From Paenibacillus sp. LS1 (GTDB lineage: Bacteria > Bacillota > Bacilli > Paenibacillales > Paenibacillaceae), in NCBI RefSeq assembly GCF_026013365.1, contig NZ_JAPDOE010000020.1:1-63305 (forward strand): 63,305 nt of DNA. The letters are read 5' to 3'. Made by a program: the position numbers and the translations under genes. Numbering within the stretch: position 1 is the stretch's first letter; each line of letters begins with the position of its first letter. Under the pieces are notes generated by a model. The model did no database searches. It was given only the letters and a program-made list of their open reading frames with translations, and was not told where the DNA came from. Below, one piece after another: positions 51,068-59,373 of this stretch.

Positions 51068-51463
51068 ATGGCTAAACCGAAAAAAGTCGTACGTACTAAA
51101 CGTCGTGACCGTAAGAATATTGAATCTGGCGTGGCGCATATCCGTTCCACTTTCAATAACACTATCGTTACTATTACGGATCCTCACGGAAATGCAATTT
51201 CGTGGGCAAGCTCAGGCGGCCTCGGATTCAGAGGTTCCCGTAAATCGACTCCGTTTGCTGCACAAATGGCTGCTGAGACTGCTGCCAAAGCTGCAATGGA
51301 ACATGGGATGAAAGCCGTTGAGGTTATGGTTAAAGGACCAGGCGCAGGCCGTGAAGCAGCGATCCGCTCTTTGCAAGCTGCTGGTCTTGAAGTTAACCTG
51401 ATCAAAGACGTAACTCCAGTCCCGCATAACGGATGCCGTCCTCCAAAACGTCGTCGTGTCTAA
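51068..51463 (+). CDS. rpsK: 30S ribosomal protein S11
   Basis: S11 lies on the platform near the Shine-Dalgarno helix. The 131-aa protein begins MAKPKKVVRTKRRDRKNIES and has the conserved TPVPHNGCRPPKRRRV end. The 136-bp gap to rpoA holds no gene and no clear promoter. Confidence 0.98.
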   Translation: MAKPKKVVRTKRRDRKNIESGVAHIRSTFNNTIVTITDPHGNAISWASSGGLGFRGSRKSTPFAAQMAAETAAKAAMEHGMKAVEVMVKGPGAGREAAIRSLQAAGLEVNLIKDVTPVPHNGCRPPKRRRV

Positions 51464-51599
51464 TGAGATTTGCCCCTGCGTGTGGTATATTTCCGGCACA
51501 ATCTGCTAATAATGGTTGTTTAGGCATACTACTACATGTTTTCGCAAGAGAAGGTAAATGTTTCATAGAGGACCGACGTTTTGAAGGAGGGGTATTGCA

Positions 51600-52544
51600 G
51601 TGATTGAAATCGAAAAGCCGAAAATTGAGACGGTAGACGTCAACGATGATGGCACCTATGGGAAATTCGTAGTAGAACCGCTTGAGCGCGGATACGGTAC
51701 GACGCTTGGAAACTCGCTTCGCCGAATCTTGCTCTCGTCACTGCCGGGTGCGGCAGTGTCTTCGGTTCAAATCGATGGCGTTCTGCATGAATTTGCTACA
51801 GTTCCTGGCGTAATGGAAGATGTTACTGAGGTTATTCTTAACCTGAAAGCTTTGTCGCTTAAGATTCATTCGGATGAGGAGAAAGTGCTCGAGATTGATG
51901 CTGAAGGCGAAGGAGCAATTACGGCTGGAGATATCCGTGCTGACTCCGATGTGGAAATCCTTAACCCGGATTTACACATTGCTACGCTCGGACCAGGTTC
52001 GAGACTTCACATGCGTATTTTTGCCAATCGCGGTCGCGGCTACGTCCAGGCAGATCGGAATAAACGCGATGACCAGCCGATCGGCGTCATCCCAGTCGAT
52101 TCCATCTTCACCCCGATCAGTCGCGTTAACTACGCTGTGGAAAATACGCGTGTCGGTCAAGTGACCAACTATGACAAGCTCACGTTGGAAGTTTGGACTG
52201 ATGGAAGTATTCGTCCTGAAGAGGCTGTAAGCCTTGGCGCTAAAATTTTGACTGAGCATTTGATGCTCTTCGTGGGTCTTACAGACGAAGCGAAAGATGC
52301 AGAGATCATGGTCGAAAAAGAAGAAGACAAAAAAGAAAAAGTACTCGAAATGACGATCGAAGAGCTGGATCTCTCTGTTCGTTCCTACAACTGCCTCAAA
52401 CGTGCCGGTATTAATACTGTGCAAGAGCTGACTACGAAAACGGAAGAAGACATGATGAAAGTCCGTAACCTCGGACGTAAGTCTTTGGAAGAAGTTCAAG
52501 AGAAGCTTGAGGAACTTGGTTTGGGACTCCGTACAGAAGAATAG
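51600..52544 (+). CDS. rpoA: DNA-directed RNA polymerase subunit alpha
   Basis: Alpha dimerises to nucleate RNA polymerase and contacts UP elements and regulators. The 314-aa protein has the N-terminal assembly domain (about 1-228, with GNSLRRILLSS) and the C-terminal DNA-binding domain (about 250-310, with LSVRSYNCLKRAGINTVQEL). The linker is rich in Glu and Lys. The start is GTG at 51600 behind AAGGAGGGG. Confidence 0.98.
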   Translation: MIEIEKPKIETVDVNDDGTYGKFVVEPLERGYGTTLGNSLRRILLSSLPGAAVSSVQIDGVLHEFATVPGVMEDVTEVILNLKALSLKIHSDEEKVLEIDAEGEGAITAGDIRADSDVEILNPDLHIATLGPGSRLHMRIFANRGRGYVQADRNKRDDQPIGVIPVDSIFTPISRVNYAVENTRVGQVTNYDKLTLEVWTDGSIRPEEAVSLGAKILTEHLMLFVGLTDEAKDAEIMVEKEEDKKEKVLEMTIEELDLSVRSYNCLKRAGINTVQELTTKTEEDMMKVRNLGRKSLEEVQEKLEELGLGLRTEE

Positions 52545-52578
52545 ACAGCCGAGTACTTGAAGTGAAGGAGGGAAAACA

Positions 52579-52944
52579 ATGGCATATCAAAAGTTGGGCC
52601 GTAATTCCAGCGCACGTAAAGCTTTGTTCCGTGACTTGGTAACCGACCTGTTCTTATACGAACGTATTCAGACAACTGAAGCGAAAGCAAAAGAGGTTCG
52701 TTCTATTGCTGAAAAAATTATCACTAAAGCGAAAAAGGGAGATCTTCATGCCCGTCGCCAAGTGGCAGCTTATGTTCGTCGCGAAACTATCGATGGTGAG
52801 CAAGATGCAATCCAAAAACTGTTTAGCGAATTGTCTACTCGTTACGCTGAGCGTCCAGGTGGATACACTCGTATCCTGAAACTGGGACCTCGTCGTGGTG
52901 ACGCTGCGCCAATGGTTTACTTGGAACTGGTAGACCGCGCGTAA
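52579..52944 (+). CDS. rplQ: 50S ribosomal protein L17
   Basis: L17 lies near the tunnel exit. The 121-aa protein begins MAYQKLGRNSSARKALFRDL. It is the last gene of the alpha cluster. In B. subtilis the ECF transporter genes ecfA1-ecfA2-ecfT follow, but here two terminators and then truA do. Confidence 0.98.
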   Translation: MAYQKLGRNSSARKALFRDLVTDLFLYERIQTTEAKAKEVRSIAEKIITKAKKGDLHARRQVAAYVRRETIDGEQDAIQKLFSELSTRYAERPGGYTRILKLGPRRGDAAPMVYLELVDRA

Positions 52945-52960
52945 AACAGATGAGATGAGG

Positions 52961-53001
52961 AAAGGGGCAGAATCAACGATTCTGGATTAACCCTTTTTTT
53001 C
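52961..53001 (+). terminator. Terminator of the S10-spc-alpha operon
   Basis: AAAGGG/CCCTTT with an inner perfect CAGAATC-AAC-GATTCTG stem is followed by T7. It lies 16 bp after rplQ. Confidence 0.92.
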
Positions 53002-53028
53002 TCTTCATTTCGGATTTCGTGCTGTAAT

Positions 53029-53053
53029 AGAAGCTCCGTAAGGAGCTTCTTTT
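53029..53053 (+). terminator. Second terminator before truA
   Basis: AGAAGCTCC-GTAA-GGAGCTTCT is a perfect 9-bp stem followed by TTT, placed 28 bp after the first terminator. Tandem terminators isolate truA from the highly transcribed operon. Confidence 0.85.
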
Positions 53054-53080
53054 GCTGTTCGGGATAGGGATATGTATAGT
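53052..53080 (+). promoter_or_regulatory. Sigma-A promoter of truA
   Basis: TTGCTG (53052-53057) and TATAGT (53075-53080) are separated by 17 bp and lie 22 bp before the truA start, leaving a very short leader. Confidence 0.6.
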
Positions 53081-53102
53081 ATGGAACAAAGGTGTGGTAA
53101 TA

Positions 53103-53876
53103 ATGCGGAACTTATGTATGACGTTAACTTATGATGGCACTGCCTATTACGGCTTTCAAGTACAGCCGGGAGGGAATACCATTCAGGACTATCTTGAAGA
53201 TGCAATTCGTGCACTGACCGGTGAGACTATTAAAATTACAGGATCAGGTAGAACGGATGCAGGTGTTCACGCCCGCAGACAGATCTTCAATTTTCCTACG
53301 GAGTCCCAGATCCCGATTGAACGTTGGTGTGGTGCACTCAACTCTAGATTACCATCCGATATTGTCGTTATTGATGCAACTGAGATGCCGACTAATTTTC
53401 ATTCTCGCTACGCAGCGAAAAAGAAAACATATCGTTATACTATCAATGCGAATCAATTTCCGGATGTATTCAATAGAAGATTGCAGTATCATCATCATGC
53501 GAAGCTGGACATTATGGCAATGCAGGAGGGCTTACGTCACTTCATAGGCACGTATGATTTCACCTCCTTTGCTTCACGCAAGTCTCAGAAAGAGAATCAT
53601 GTTCGTTCGGTATACGAAGCATGGATGGAAGTGGACCGATCAATGTGCAGAGACCATCCGCGTGATCAGGGTGTCATTCACATTTATGTGAGTGGTAACG
53701 GCTTTTTGCAGCATATGGTTCGTATCATTGTAGGGACACTGCTGGTAATCGGAGAGGGCAAACGGAAAGCCTCTGATGTACCGAATATGATTGCTGCATG
53801 TAATCGATCTGCTGCAGGACCTACTGCAGTTAGCTGTGGTTTAATGCTCTGGGATCTTGAATACCAAGTTGATTAA
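53103..53876 (+). CDS. truA: tRNA pseudouridine(38-40) synthase TruA
   Basis: TruA converts uridines 38-40 of the tRNA anticodon arm to pseudouridine. The 257-aa protein has the catalytic-Asp motif SGRTDAGVHA (about 50-59) and the conserved FLQHMVRIIVGTL segment near the C-terminus. The ATG at 53103 follows AAAGGTGTGG and gives the family start MRNLCMTLTYDGTAYYGFQ. In-frame codons upstream cover the promoter. Confidence 0.96.
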   Translation: MRNLCMTLTYDGTAYYGFQVQPGGNTIQDYLEDAIRALTGETIKITGSGRTDAGVHARRQIFNFPTESQIPIERWCGALNSRLPSDIVVIDATEMPTNFHSRYAAKKKTYRYTINANQFPDVFNRRLQYHHHAKLDIMAMQEGLRHFIGTYDFTSFASRKSQKENHVRSVYEAWMEVDRSMCRDHPRDQGVIHIYVSGNGFLQHMVRIIVGTLLVIGEGKRKASDVPNMIAACNRSAAGPTAVSCGLMLWDLEYQVD

Positions 53877-53906
53877 ATTTAGTGAGTAATTACACTTAAA
53901 TAACAC

Positions 53907-53935
53907 TTGCGATTTAATTGATTATCCTGTAATAT
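53907..53935 (+). promoter_or_regulatory. Sigma-A promoter of rplM-rpsI
   Basis: TTGCGA (53907-53912), a 17-bp spacer and TAATAT (53930-53935) lie about 150 bp before rplM. Confidence 0.7.
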
Positions 53936-53941
53936 AAAAGT

Positions 53942-53995
53942 TGTGTTTTCTTAATGGCTTTCCCACAGCCCCAATTAAGATGTTCACATCGAAAT
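53942..53995 (+). promoter_or_regulatory. Probable L13 leader
   Basis: Nested stems CTTAAT/ATTAAG and GGCT/AGCC (53950-53979) sit just after the start of transcription, upstream of rplM-rpsI. That is the position of the L13 leader described in Firmicutes, where L13 is thought to regulate its own operon. I assign it by location and simple folding, not by a covariance match. Confidence 0.55.
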
Positions 53996-54084
53996 TTAAC
54001 AATCCATCAACACCTAAAGTTATAACCTAACGAACGAAGATAAATGAAAATAATGATTTTGAACATTTTAAGGAGGAACTTTTC

Positions 54085-54522
54085 ATGCGTACTACGTACA
54101 TGGCGAAGCCTAACGAAGTTGAGCGCCAATGGCACATCATTGATGCTGAAGGCAAAACCCTCGGACGTTTGGCGAGCGAAGCAGCTGCTTTGATTCGCGG
54201 CAAACATAAGCCACAATTCACTACACACGTGGACACTGGCGATTTCGTTGTTATCATCAATGCTGAGAAAATCGTATTGACTGGTAAGAAACTGCAAGGT
54301 AAAAAATACTACCGTCACTCGATGCACCCAGGTGGTTTGAAAGTAACTACGGCTGAAGAAATGATCAAGAACAAACCTGAGCGTGTGTTGGAATTGGCTG
54401 TTCGCGGTATGCTTCCTAAAACTCGCATGGGCGAGAAAATGAAGCTGAGACTTAAAGCGTACAAAGGCACTGAGCATCCACATGCAGCACAAAAACCAGA
54501 AGTTTACGAACTTCGCGGTTAA
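54085..54522 (+). CDS. rplM: 50S ribosomal protein L13
   Basis: L13 is an early assembly protein of the 50S subunit. The 145-aa protein begins MRTTYMAKPNEVERQWHIID and has the conserved KKYYRHSMHPGGLK segment. AAGGAGG precedes the ATG. It is in an operon with rpsI (19-bp gap). Confidence 0.98.
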   Translation: MRTTYMAKPNEVERQWHIIDAEGKTLGRLASEAAALIRGKHKPQFTTHVDTGDFVVIINAEKIVLTGKKLQGKKYYRHSMHPGGLKVTTAEEMIKNKPERVLELAVRGMLPKTRMGEKMKLRLKAYKGTEHPHAAQKPEVYELRG

Positions 54523-54541
54523 TTAAAAGGAGGACAGTTTC

Positions 54542-54934
54542 ATGGCACAAGTACAATACTATGGGACAGGTCGTCGTAAACATTCGGTAGCACGTGTTCG
54601 CCTTGTACCGGGTGAAGGACGCATTGTCATCAATAAACGTGATATTAATGAATACTTCGGTTTGGAAACACTCAAACTGATCGTAAAACAACCACTGAAC
54701 TTGACAGAAACGCTTAACAACTATGACGTTCTTGTTATTGCTCATGGTGGCGGAATCTCCGGTCAAGCCGGCGCAATCCGTCATGGTATCTCCCGCGCTC
54801 TGTTGAAAGCAGATCCGGAATACCGTGCATCCCTGAAAAAAGCAGGATTCCTGACTCGTGACCCACGTATGAAAGAGCGTAAAAAATACGGTCTTAAAGC
54901 TGCTCGTCGCGCACCTCAGTTCTCCAAACGTTAA
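54542..54934 (+). CDS. rpsI: 30S ribosomal protein S9
   Basis: S9 reaches the P-site tRNA with its C-terminal tail. The 130-aa protein contains GTGRRKHSVARVRLVPGEG and ends AARRAPQFSKR with the universally conserved terminal Lys-Arg. AAAGGAGG precedes the ATG. Confidence 0.98.
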   Translation: MAQVQYYGTGRRKHSVARVRLVPGEGRIVINKRDINEYFGLETLKLIVKQPLNLTETLNNYDVLVIAHGGGISGQAGAIRHGISRALLKADPEYRASLKKAGFLTRDPRMKERKKYGLKAARRAPQFSKR

Positions 54935-54938
54935 TATT

Positions 54939-54972
54939 AAAAGCCTTTGGCCTCGGTCAAAGGCTTTTTTAT
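54939..54972 (+). terminator. Terminator after rpsI
   Basis: A 10-bp stem AAAGCCTTTG / CAAAGGCTTT with an 8-base loop is followed by T6. Confidence 0.93.
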
Positions 54973-55596
54973 ATATTCATGACAACTCACCTTATACTGC
55001 TTCAGTTTGTGTAATAGCTCTGATATCTCTCCACATACTTGTAGATAGTACCTTCATTACCTTTTTAGAATTCTCTTAATGTTCCTTAATACAATCATTT
55101 AATATGTGCGTTATTACATCTTACATAACCTCTTTAAATCCGTTTACATCATTTGATGTACTCTTATCTGTCTTTCACCTCCACTTTCTATATCAGCTCC
55201 TTATATGGTCCTCTGTTAGGGCTCAAGCCGAATTTTCTGAATGCATTCGGTTAGGGTAAACCTCATCAGTATTTCTTATGGAAACGATAAAAGTCCCTTA
55301 CATATCAATTGCTATATGTTGAAATCATGGTCTCCTTAAAATCTGTTCTTCTCTTTCTTCATTATCAATAAACTGGTGCTATTTTGATTCTGCTCTTGAA
55401 GAGAAGAATGATGCAAACCCAACAGCAGCAAAGGTTTCCAAGGTTAGGTGATCTATTTTGATCTGCCCGTTGGCTTTGAACAACATGATTGTTTTTATCT
55501 GAAGAACAGAGAAATGCGTAAACTGTACCAAAATAATGTTTGCGAGTGGCGTTTAAATGTGGGCAAAAACTGATTTATTTTACCATATGGCAGGCA
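54973..55596. other. Gene-free AT-rich interval
   Basis: About 620 bp have no open frame of coding character on either strand. On the reverse strand two well-formed ribosome binding sites (near 55177-55183 and 55333-55338) are followed by frames that stop within a few codons. This could be the remains of decayed genes or an unrecognised RNA. A short CCGAA...TTCGG hairpin lies near 55229-55251. Confidence 0.5.
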
Positions 55597-55624
55597 TTGA
55601 CATCCCCAATGAAAGTTTTATACT
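55597..55624 (+). promoter_or_regulatory. Sigma-A promoter of cysH-sat
   Basis: TTGACA (55597-55602) and TATACT (55619-55624) are separated by 16 bp, about 70 bp before cysH. No S-box or T-box sequence is seen in the leader; a CymR or other operator cannot be recognised by eye. Confidence 0.8.
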
Positions 55625-55692
55625 AAACATAATTCATATTAGATTAGTCGGCTTTAGAATGTATTGAAATGCAGAATGGGGGGAATTCACAG

Positions 55693-56385
55693 ATGAACTT
55701 GTTGGAGAAAGAAGAATTGGCACGGACCAAGGCAGAGGAACTGGAACATGCGAGTCCAGAGGATATTATTCGGTATGCGATTGAGACATTTCCAAATATC
55801 ACTTTTGCATGTAGTTTTGGTGCAGAAGATGTTGTACTTGTAGATATGCTGCAAAAGATCAGCCCATCCACAGATATTTTTTATCTGGATACGGATTTTC
55901 ACTTTAAGGAAACATACGAAACACGTGATAAGATGCAGGAGAATTATAACCTGGAATTTGTACGTGTATCACCTAAGATTACGCCTGAAGAGCAGGCAGC
56001 TCAACATGGTGAAAAAATGTGGAAGTCTGACCCCAACGGATGTTGCAATATCCGCAAAGTCGAGCCACTGACGCGTATTCTTTCACAGTACGATGCATGG
56101 ATTACAGGTATCCGTAGAGATCAAGCGCCAACCCGTGCAAATTCGAAAAAGATTGAATATGACTCAAAATTCGGCTTGATGAAGTTTAATCCAATTGCGC
56201 ATTGGACGACGGAAGATGTATGGCAATATATTCGTGACAATAACGTTGTATATAACCCGCTTCATGATCAGAACTACCCGAGTATTGGTTGTGAGCATTG
56301 CACACGTCAAGTTATGCCTGGCGAGGACCCACGTGCTGGACGCTGGTCTGGTAATGATAAAACGGAATGTGGCCTTCATAAATAA
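55693..56385 (+). CDS. cysH: Phosphoadenylyl/adenylyl-sulfate reductase
   Basis: CysH reduces activated sulfate (APS or PAPS) to sulfite in sulfate assimilation. The 230-aa protein has the adenine-nucleotide alpha-hydrolase-type fold with FACSFGAED (P-loop, about 41-49). The paired cysteines CCNIRK and CEHC bind a [4Fe-4S] cluster and indicate APS-reducing ability, and the catalytic ECGLH is at the C-terminus. The ATG at 55693 is preceded by GGGGGGA; an ATG at 55669 lies before that site. It appears intact, while its partner sat directly downstream does not. Confidence 0.93.
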   Translation: MNLLEKEELARTKAEELEHASPEDIIRYAIETFPNITFACSFGAEDVVLVDMLQKISPSTDIFYLDTDFHFKETYETRDKMQENYNLEFVRVSPKITPEEQAAQHGEKMWKSDPNGCCNIRKVEPLTRILSQYDAWITGIRRDQAPTRANSKKIEYDSKFGLMKFNPIAHWTTEDVWQYIRDNNVVYNPLHDQNYPSIGCEHCTRQVMPGEDPRAGRWSGNDKTECGLHK

Positions 56386-56407
56386 TAGATAAACAAGGAG
56401 CTACAAG

Positions 56408-57285
56408 ATGACATCGATTCTGCCTCATGGAGGTACGCTGGTGCAGCGTATCGTACAAGGAGAAGAACGAGAGCAGTTGTTGCAAGACAGTATGAATTTA
56501 TCCTCTATGCGTATTAATACTTGGACGATATCAGATTTGGATCTGATTGGTGTGGGTCATTCTCACCACTTCAGGGATTCTTGAATGAGGAAGATTATCT
56601 ATCCGTTGTGTCTCGCATGCGTCTTGCGGATGGAACCGTCTGGAGTATTCCTATTACACTTGCTGTTGACGATAAACAGGCGGCATCCCTCCAGATTGGT
56701 GAACGTGTTAAACTTGTTGGTGATCAAGATGGGGTAACCTATGGTTTGCTTGAAGTTCAAAGTATATACCAGGTGGATCAGGGTGAAGAAGCACGGCGTG
56801 TTTTCAAAACAGATGATCCAGAGCACTCGGGTGTCAAAAAACTGTTGGAGCGTCCTGCAACATATGTGGGAGGTCCAATCCAAGTTCTGAATCGTCCGAA
56901 ACCAATGAAGAGTTATTTGGTATTGCTGGAGAACTATTATCCGGCTGATCGTGCGTTTCTTGGCGTGTTCCCCGCAGCTATGCGGTATGCCGGCCCACGA
57001 GAGCTATTTTTCATGCGATGGTCCGCAAAAAATTACGGTTGTACTAACTTTACAGCAGAGGAACTGGGGATCACTCCGTTGTTCTTCGAATATAATTTCT
57101 TCTGTACCAAATGTGGAAATATGGCATCCAGCAAAACTTGTCATGATAAGGAACACCACATGGCGCTTTCCGGCACCAAAGTGAGAGGGTTGCTACGTGA
57201 CGGCCAATGCCCTCCACCTGAATTTACACGTCCTGAGGTAGCTGAGGTGCTAATTGAAGGAATGGTGGAGCAAGTCCGGTCCTAA
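56408..57285 (+). pseudogene. sat: Sulfate adenylyltransferase, degenerate
   Basis: An intact homologue would be about 390 aa and make APS from ATP and sulfate. Translation from the ATG at 56408 (MTSILPHGGTLVQRIVQG) is family-like up to DLDLIGVG, then shifts frame near 56557, consistent with one missing base, and stops at 56584. The rest continues in another frame (FSPLQGFLNEEDY). Further losses follow. About 80 codons around 56905, including the QTRNPVHRAHE active-site motif, are missing, as are about 26 codons near 57045 with the GRDHAG motif. A compensating -1/+1 pair (57004-57035) and a lost Pro codon near 57142 also occur. The enzyme cannot be functional. Sequencing error could explain single bases but not the in-frame deletions. 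Confidence 0.9.
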
Positions 57286-57287
57286 GG

Positions 57288-57317
57288 GTATATTTGTCCA
57301 TCTTGTCCCATATAGAT
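57288..57317 (+). promoter_or_regulatory. Candidate sigma-E promoter of cwlD
   Basis: GTATATT (57288-57294), a 14-bp spacer and CATATAGA (57309-57316) resemble the sigma-E consensus (KMATATT, N14, CATACAMT) with mismatches in both boxes. The match is moderate, but the position before a spore-cortex gene fits. Confidence 0.4.
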
Positions 57318-57353
57318 GATTAGAGTCATTTATAGGGACGAGGTGGTTTTTTT

Positions 57354-58109
57354 ATGCGTAAAAATATGGGGAAGCACTTTGTAGTCTGGATCAGGTTAAA
57401 GACAATCAAAAGGGTCATGTTGAGCCTCGGTTTGCTGGCCATGTTGGTGGCGGTAATGTCCTATGAGCTGCCTTCCGCTAAGACGTCAGGTTACTGGAGT
57501 TTGCCGATGGCGGGTAAAGTCATTGCAATTGATGCAGGACACGGAGGTCCAGATGGAGGGGCGGTAAGTAAACAGGGGGTTATTGAAAAGGATATCAACC
57601 TGGCTATTGCCTTGTATGTAAGGGATTATTTGCAACAGGCAGGGGCCTTAGTGGTGATGACACGAGAAATAGACACCGATCTTGCGGAATCGGACACCAG
57701 AGGGTACTCCAAACGCAAGACGGAAGACCTAAAACAAAGAGTACGGCGGATAGAGGATAAACAAGCCGATCTCTTTATCAGCATTCACATGAACAGTGTT
57801 CCTTCAAACCGATGGAGTGGAGCGCAGGTTTTCTATACACCTAACCATCCGGATAACGAAGGACTGGCCAATCTGCTTCAACAAGAGATGGTTCGTAATC
57901 TGGAGAATACAGATCGAATCGCCAAAACGGTGAATACGGTTTATCTTTTGCAGGCTCTGAAGATCCCGTCAGCGCTGGTAGAAGTGGGTTTTCTTTCTCA
58001 TCCAGAAGAAGCACGTATGCTCGCGGACGAAGCTTATCAACGTAAAGTAGCTGCTTCGATCTATAATGGGGTTCTAAGATATTCCTCAGGAGAACGACCT
58101 AAAAGTTAG
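57354..58109 (+). CDS. cwlD: N-acetylmuramoyl-L-alanine amidase CwlD
   Basis: CwlD removes peptide side chains from muramic acid during spore cortex synthesis, the step that leads to muramic-delta-lactam. The 251-aa protein has an N-terminal membrane/signal segment (about 20-40). The Amidase_3 domain shows zinc ligands in DAGHGGPDGGA (His), IEKD (Glu) and SIHMNS (His), and the catalytic Glu in ALVEVGFLSHPEE. GAGGTGG precedes the ATG. It is followed by salA and gerD as in B. subtilis. Confidence 0.95.
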   Translation: MRKNMGKHFVVWIRLKTIKRVMLSLGLLAMLVAVMSYELPSAKTSGYWSLPMAGKVIAIDAGHGGPDGGAVSKQGVIEKDINLAIALYVRDYLQQAGALVVMTREIDTDLAESDTRGYSKRKTEDLKQRVRRIEDKQADLFISIHMNSVPSNRWSGAQVFYTPNHPDNEGLANLLQQEMVRNLENTDRIAKTVNTVYLLQALKIPSALVEVGFLSHPEEARMLADEAYQRKVAASIYNGVLRYSSGERPKS

Positions 58110-58188
58110 TCACAACCAGAAAGGTAATGATATAATTGGAACAGCATACCTAATTACATGCCAATAGATAAAGCTGAGGTGCTGTCTG

Positions 58189-59289
58189 ATGTTATCAAAA
58201 GAACAGATACTTGAACTATTACAGCCATTACAAGAACCGCAATTGGGAGTAAGTCTGACCGAACTGGAATGGGTTCGTGATATTATGGTGAAAGAAAATC
58301 ATGTGGCTCTGACCATGGTGACACTGGAGAACCGACCTGAGGATACAACAGCCTTGAGTGATGCAGCGCGTAACCTGCTGTCCCAGCACGGAATGAAGGA
58401 TGTACATATTCGCGTGCGTGCAGCTTCTGAGCATGATCGTGAGAGCCTGAATATGGGACAACCCGATAATGAGCCAGATCGGGACGAAGTGCTTGTGAAA
58501 GGTCATGCAGCGGGTCTGGATGGACACGAGCTGTTAAGTCCTGAATCGGGCGTTCGGTTTATCGCAGTGGCCAGTGGTAAAGGTGGTGTTGGTAAATCAA
58601 CGGTTACCGTTAATCTGGCTGCAGCCTTGGCACGACAAGGTAAGAAAGTGGGATTAATTGATGCCGACATCTACGGCTTTAGTGTACCCGACATGATGGG
58701 GATTGAGGAACATCCGGTCGTGGAAGATGGCGTTATTCAGCCGGTTGAGCGTTTCGGCGTCAAAGTCATGTCGATGGGCTTCTTTATTCGGGAGAACAAT
58801 CCGGTAATCTGGCGTGGACCCATGCTCGGTCGGATGCTGCGTCAATTCTTTACTGATGTCCAGTGGGGTGAGTTGGATTATATGTTATTGGACTTGCCAC
58901 CAGGTACGGGAGATGTCGCTTTGGATGTGCATCAGATGTTGCCACAGAGCAAGGAAATCATTGTTACCACGCCGCATGCAACAGCAGCTTTTGTCGCAGC
59001 ACGTGCAGGTGCGATGGCCATTCAGACCGATCATGAGTTACTTGGTGTGGTTGAGAATATGGCTTACTACGAGTGCGGCAGTTGCGGTGAGAAGGATTAT
59101 GTCTTTGGTCGTGGAGGCGGGGGAAGGCTTGCTGAGAGTCTGCATACGAGCTTGCTTGCCCAGATTCCTTTAGGTACTCCGGATAATCATCCTTCCGAGC
59201 CTGATTTTTCACCTTCTGTGTACAAAGCAGATTCCCGTATAGGAGCCATCTACGATGAAGTTGCACGATCCATTGAATCGAAATTCTAA
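58189..59289 (+). CDS. salA: Mrp/NBP35-family P-loop ATPase SalA
   Basis: This is an ApbC/Mrp-type P-loop ATPase. Family members carry Fe-S clusters; in B. subtilis SalA affects exoprotease gene expression. The 366-aa protein has an N-terminal MIP18/DUF59 domain (about 1-85), a deviant Walker A GKGGVGKST (about 129-137), LIDADIYG and DLPPGTGD. The cluster-binding CGSC is near residue 300. It lies 79 bp after cwlD and converges on gerD with a shared terminator between. Confidence 0.93.
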   Translation: MLSKEQILELLQPLQEPQLGVSLTELEWVRDIMVKENHVALTMVTLENRPEDTTALSDAARNLLSQHGMKDVHIRVRAASEHDRESLNMGQPDNEPDRDEVLVKGHAAGLDGHELLSPESGVRFIAVASGKGGVGKSTVTVNLAAALARQGKKVGLIDADIYGFSVPDMMGIEEHPVVEDGVIQPVERFGVKVMSMGFFIRENNPVIWRGPMLGRMLRQFFTDVQWGELDYMLLDLPPGTGDVALDVHQMLPQSKEIIVTTPHATAAFVAARAGAMAIQTDHELLGVVENMAYYECGSCGEKDYVFGRGGGGRLAESLHTSLLAQIPLGTPDNHPSEPDFSPSVYKADSRIGAIYDEVARSIESKF

Positions 59290-59313
59290 TGGCATGAGTG
59301 TATAAATACAAAT

Positions 59314-59346
59314 AAAGCCTGCGTCCATTTGGATGCAGGCTTTCAG
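59314..59346. terminator. Bidirectional terminator between salA and gerD
   Basis: AAAGCCTGCGTCC and GGATGCAGGCTTT form a 13-bp stem (one G.T) with a 4-base loop, with A-rich and T-rich flanks on the two sides. It serves the two convergent genes. Confidence 0.85.
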
Positions 59347-59373
59347 TTTCTAAGGTGTATCAACACCTACTGT

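Noticed and set aside
56408..56600. Programmed ribosomal frameshifting in sat
   Set aside because: There is no slippery heptamer, and the further in-frame loss of both active-site motifs fits decay rather than recoding.
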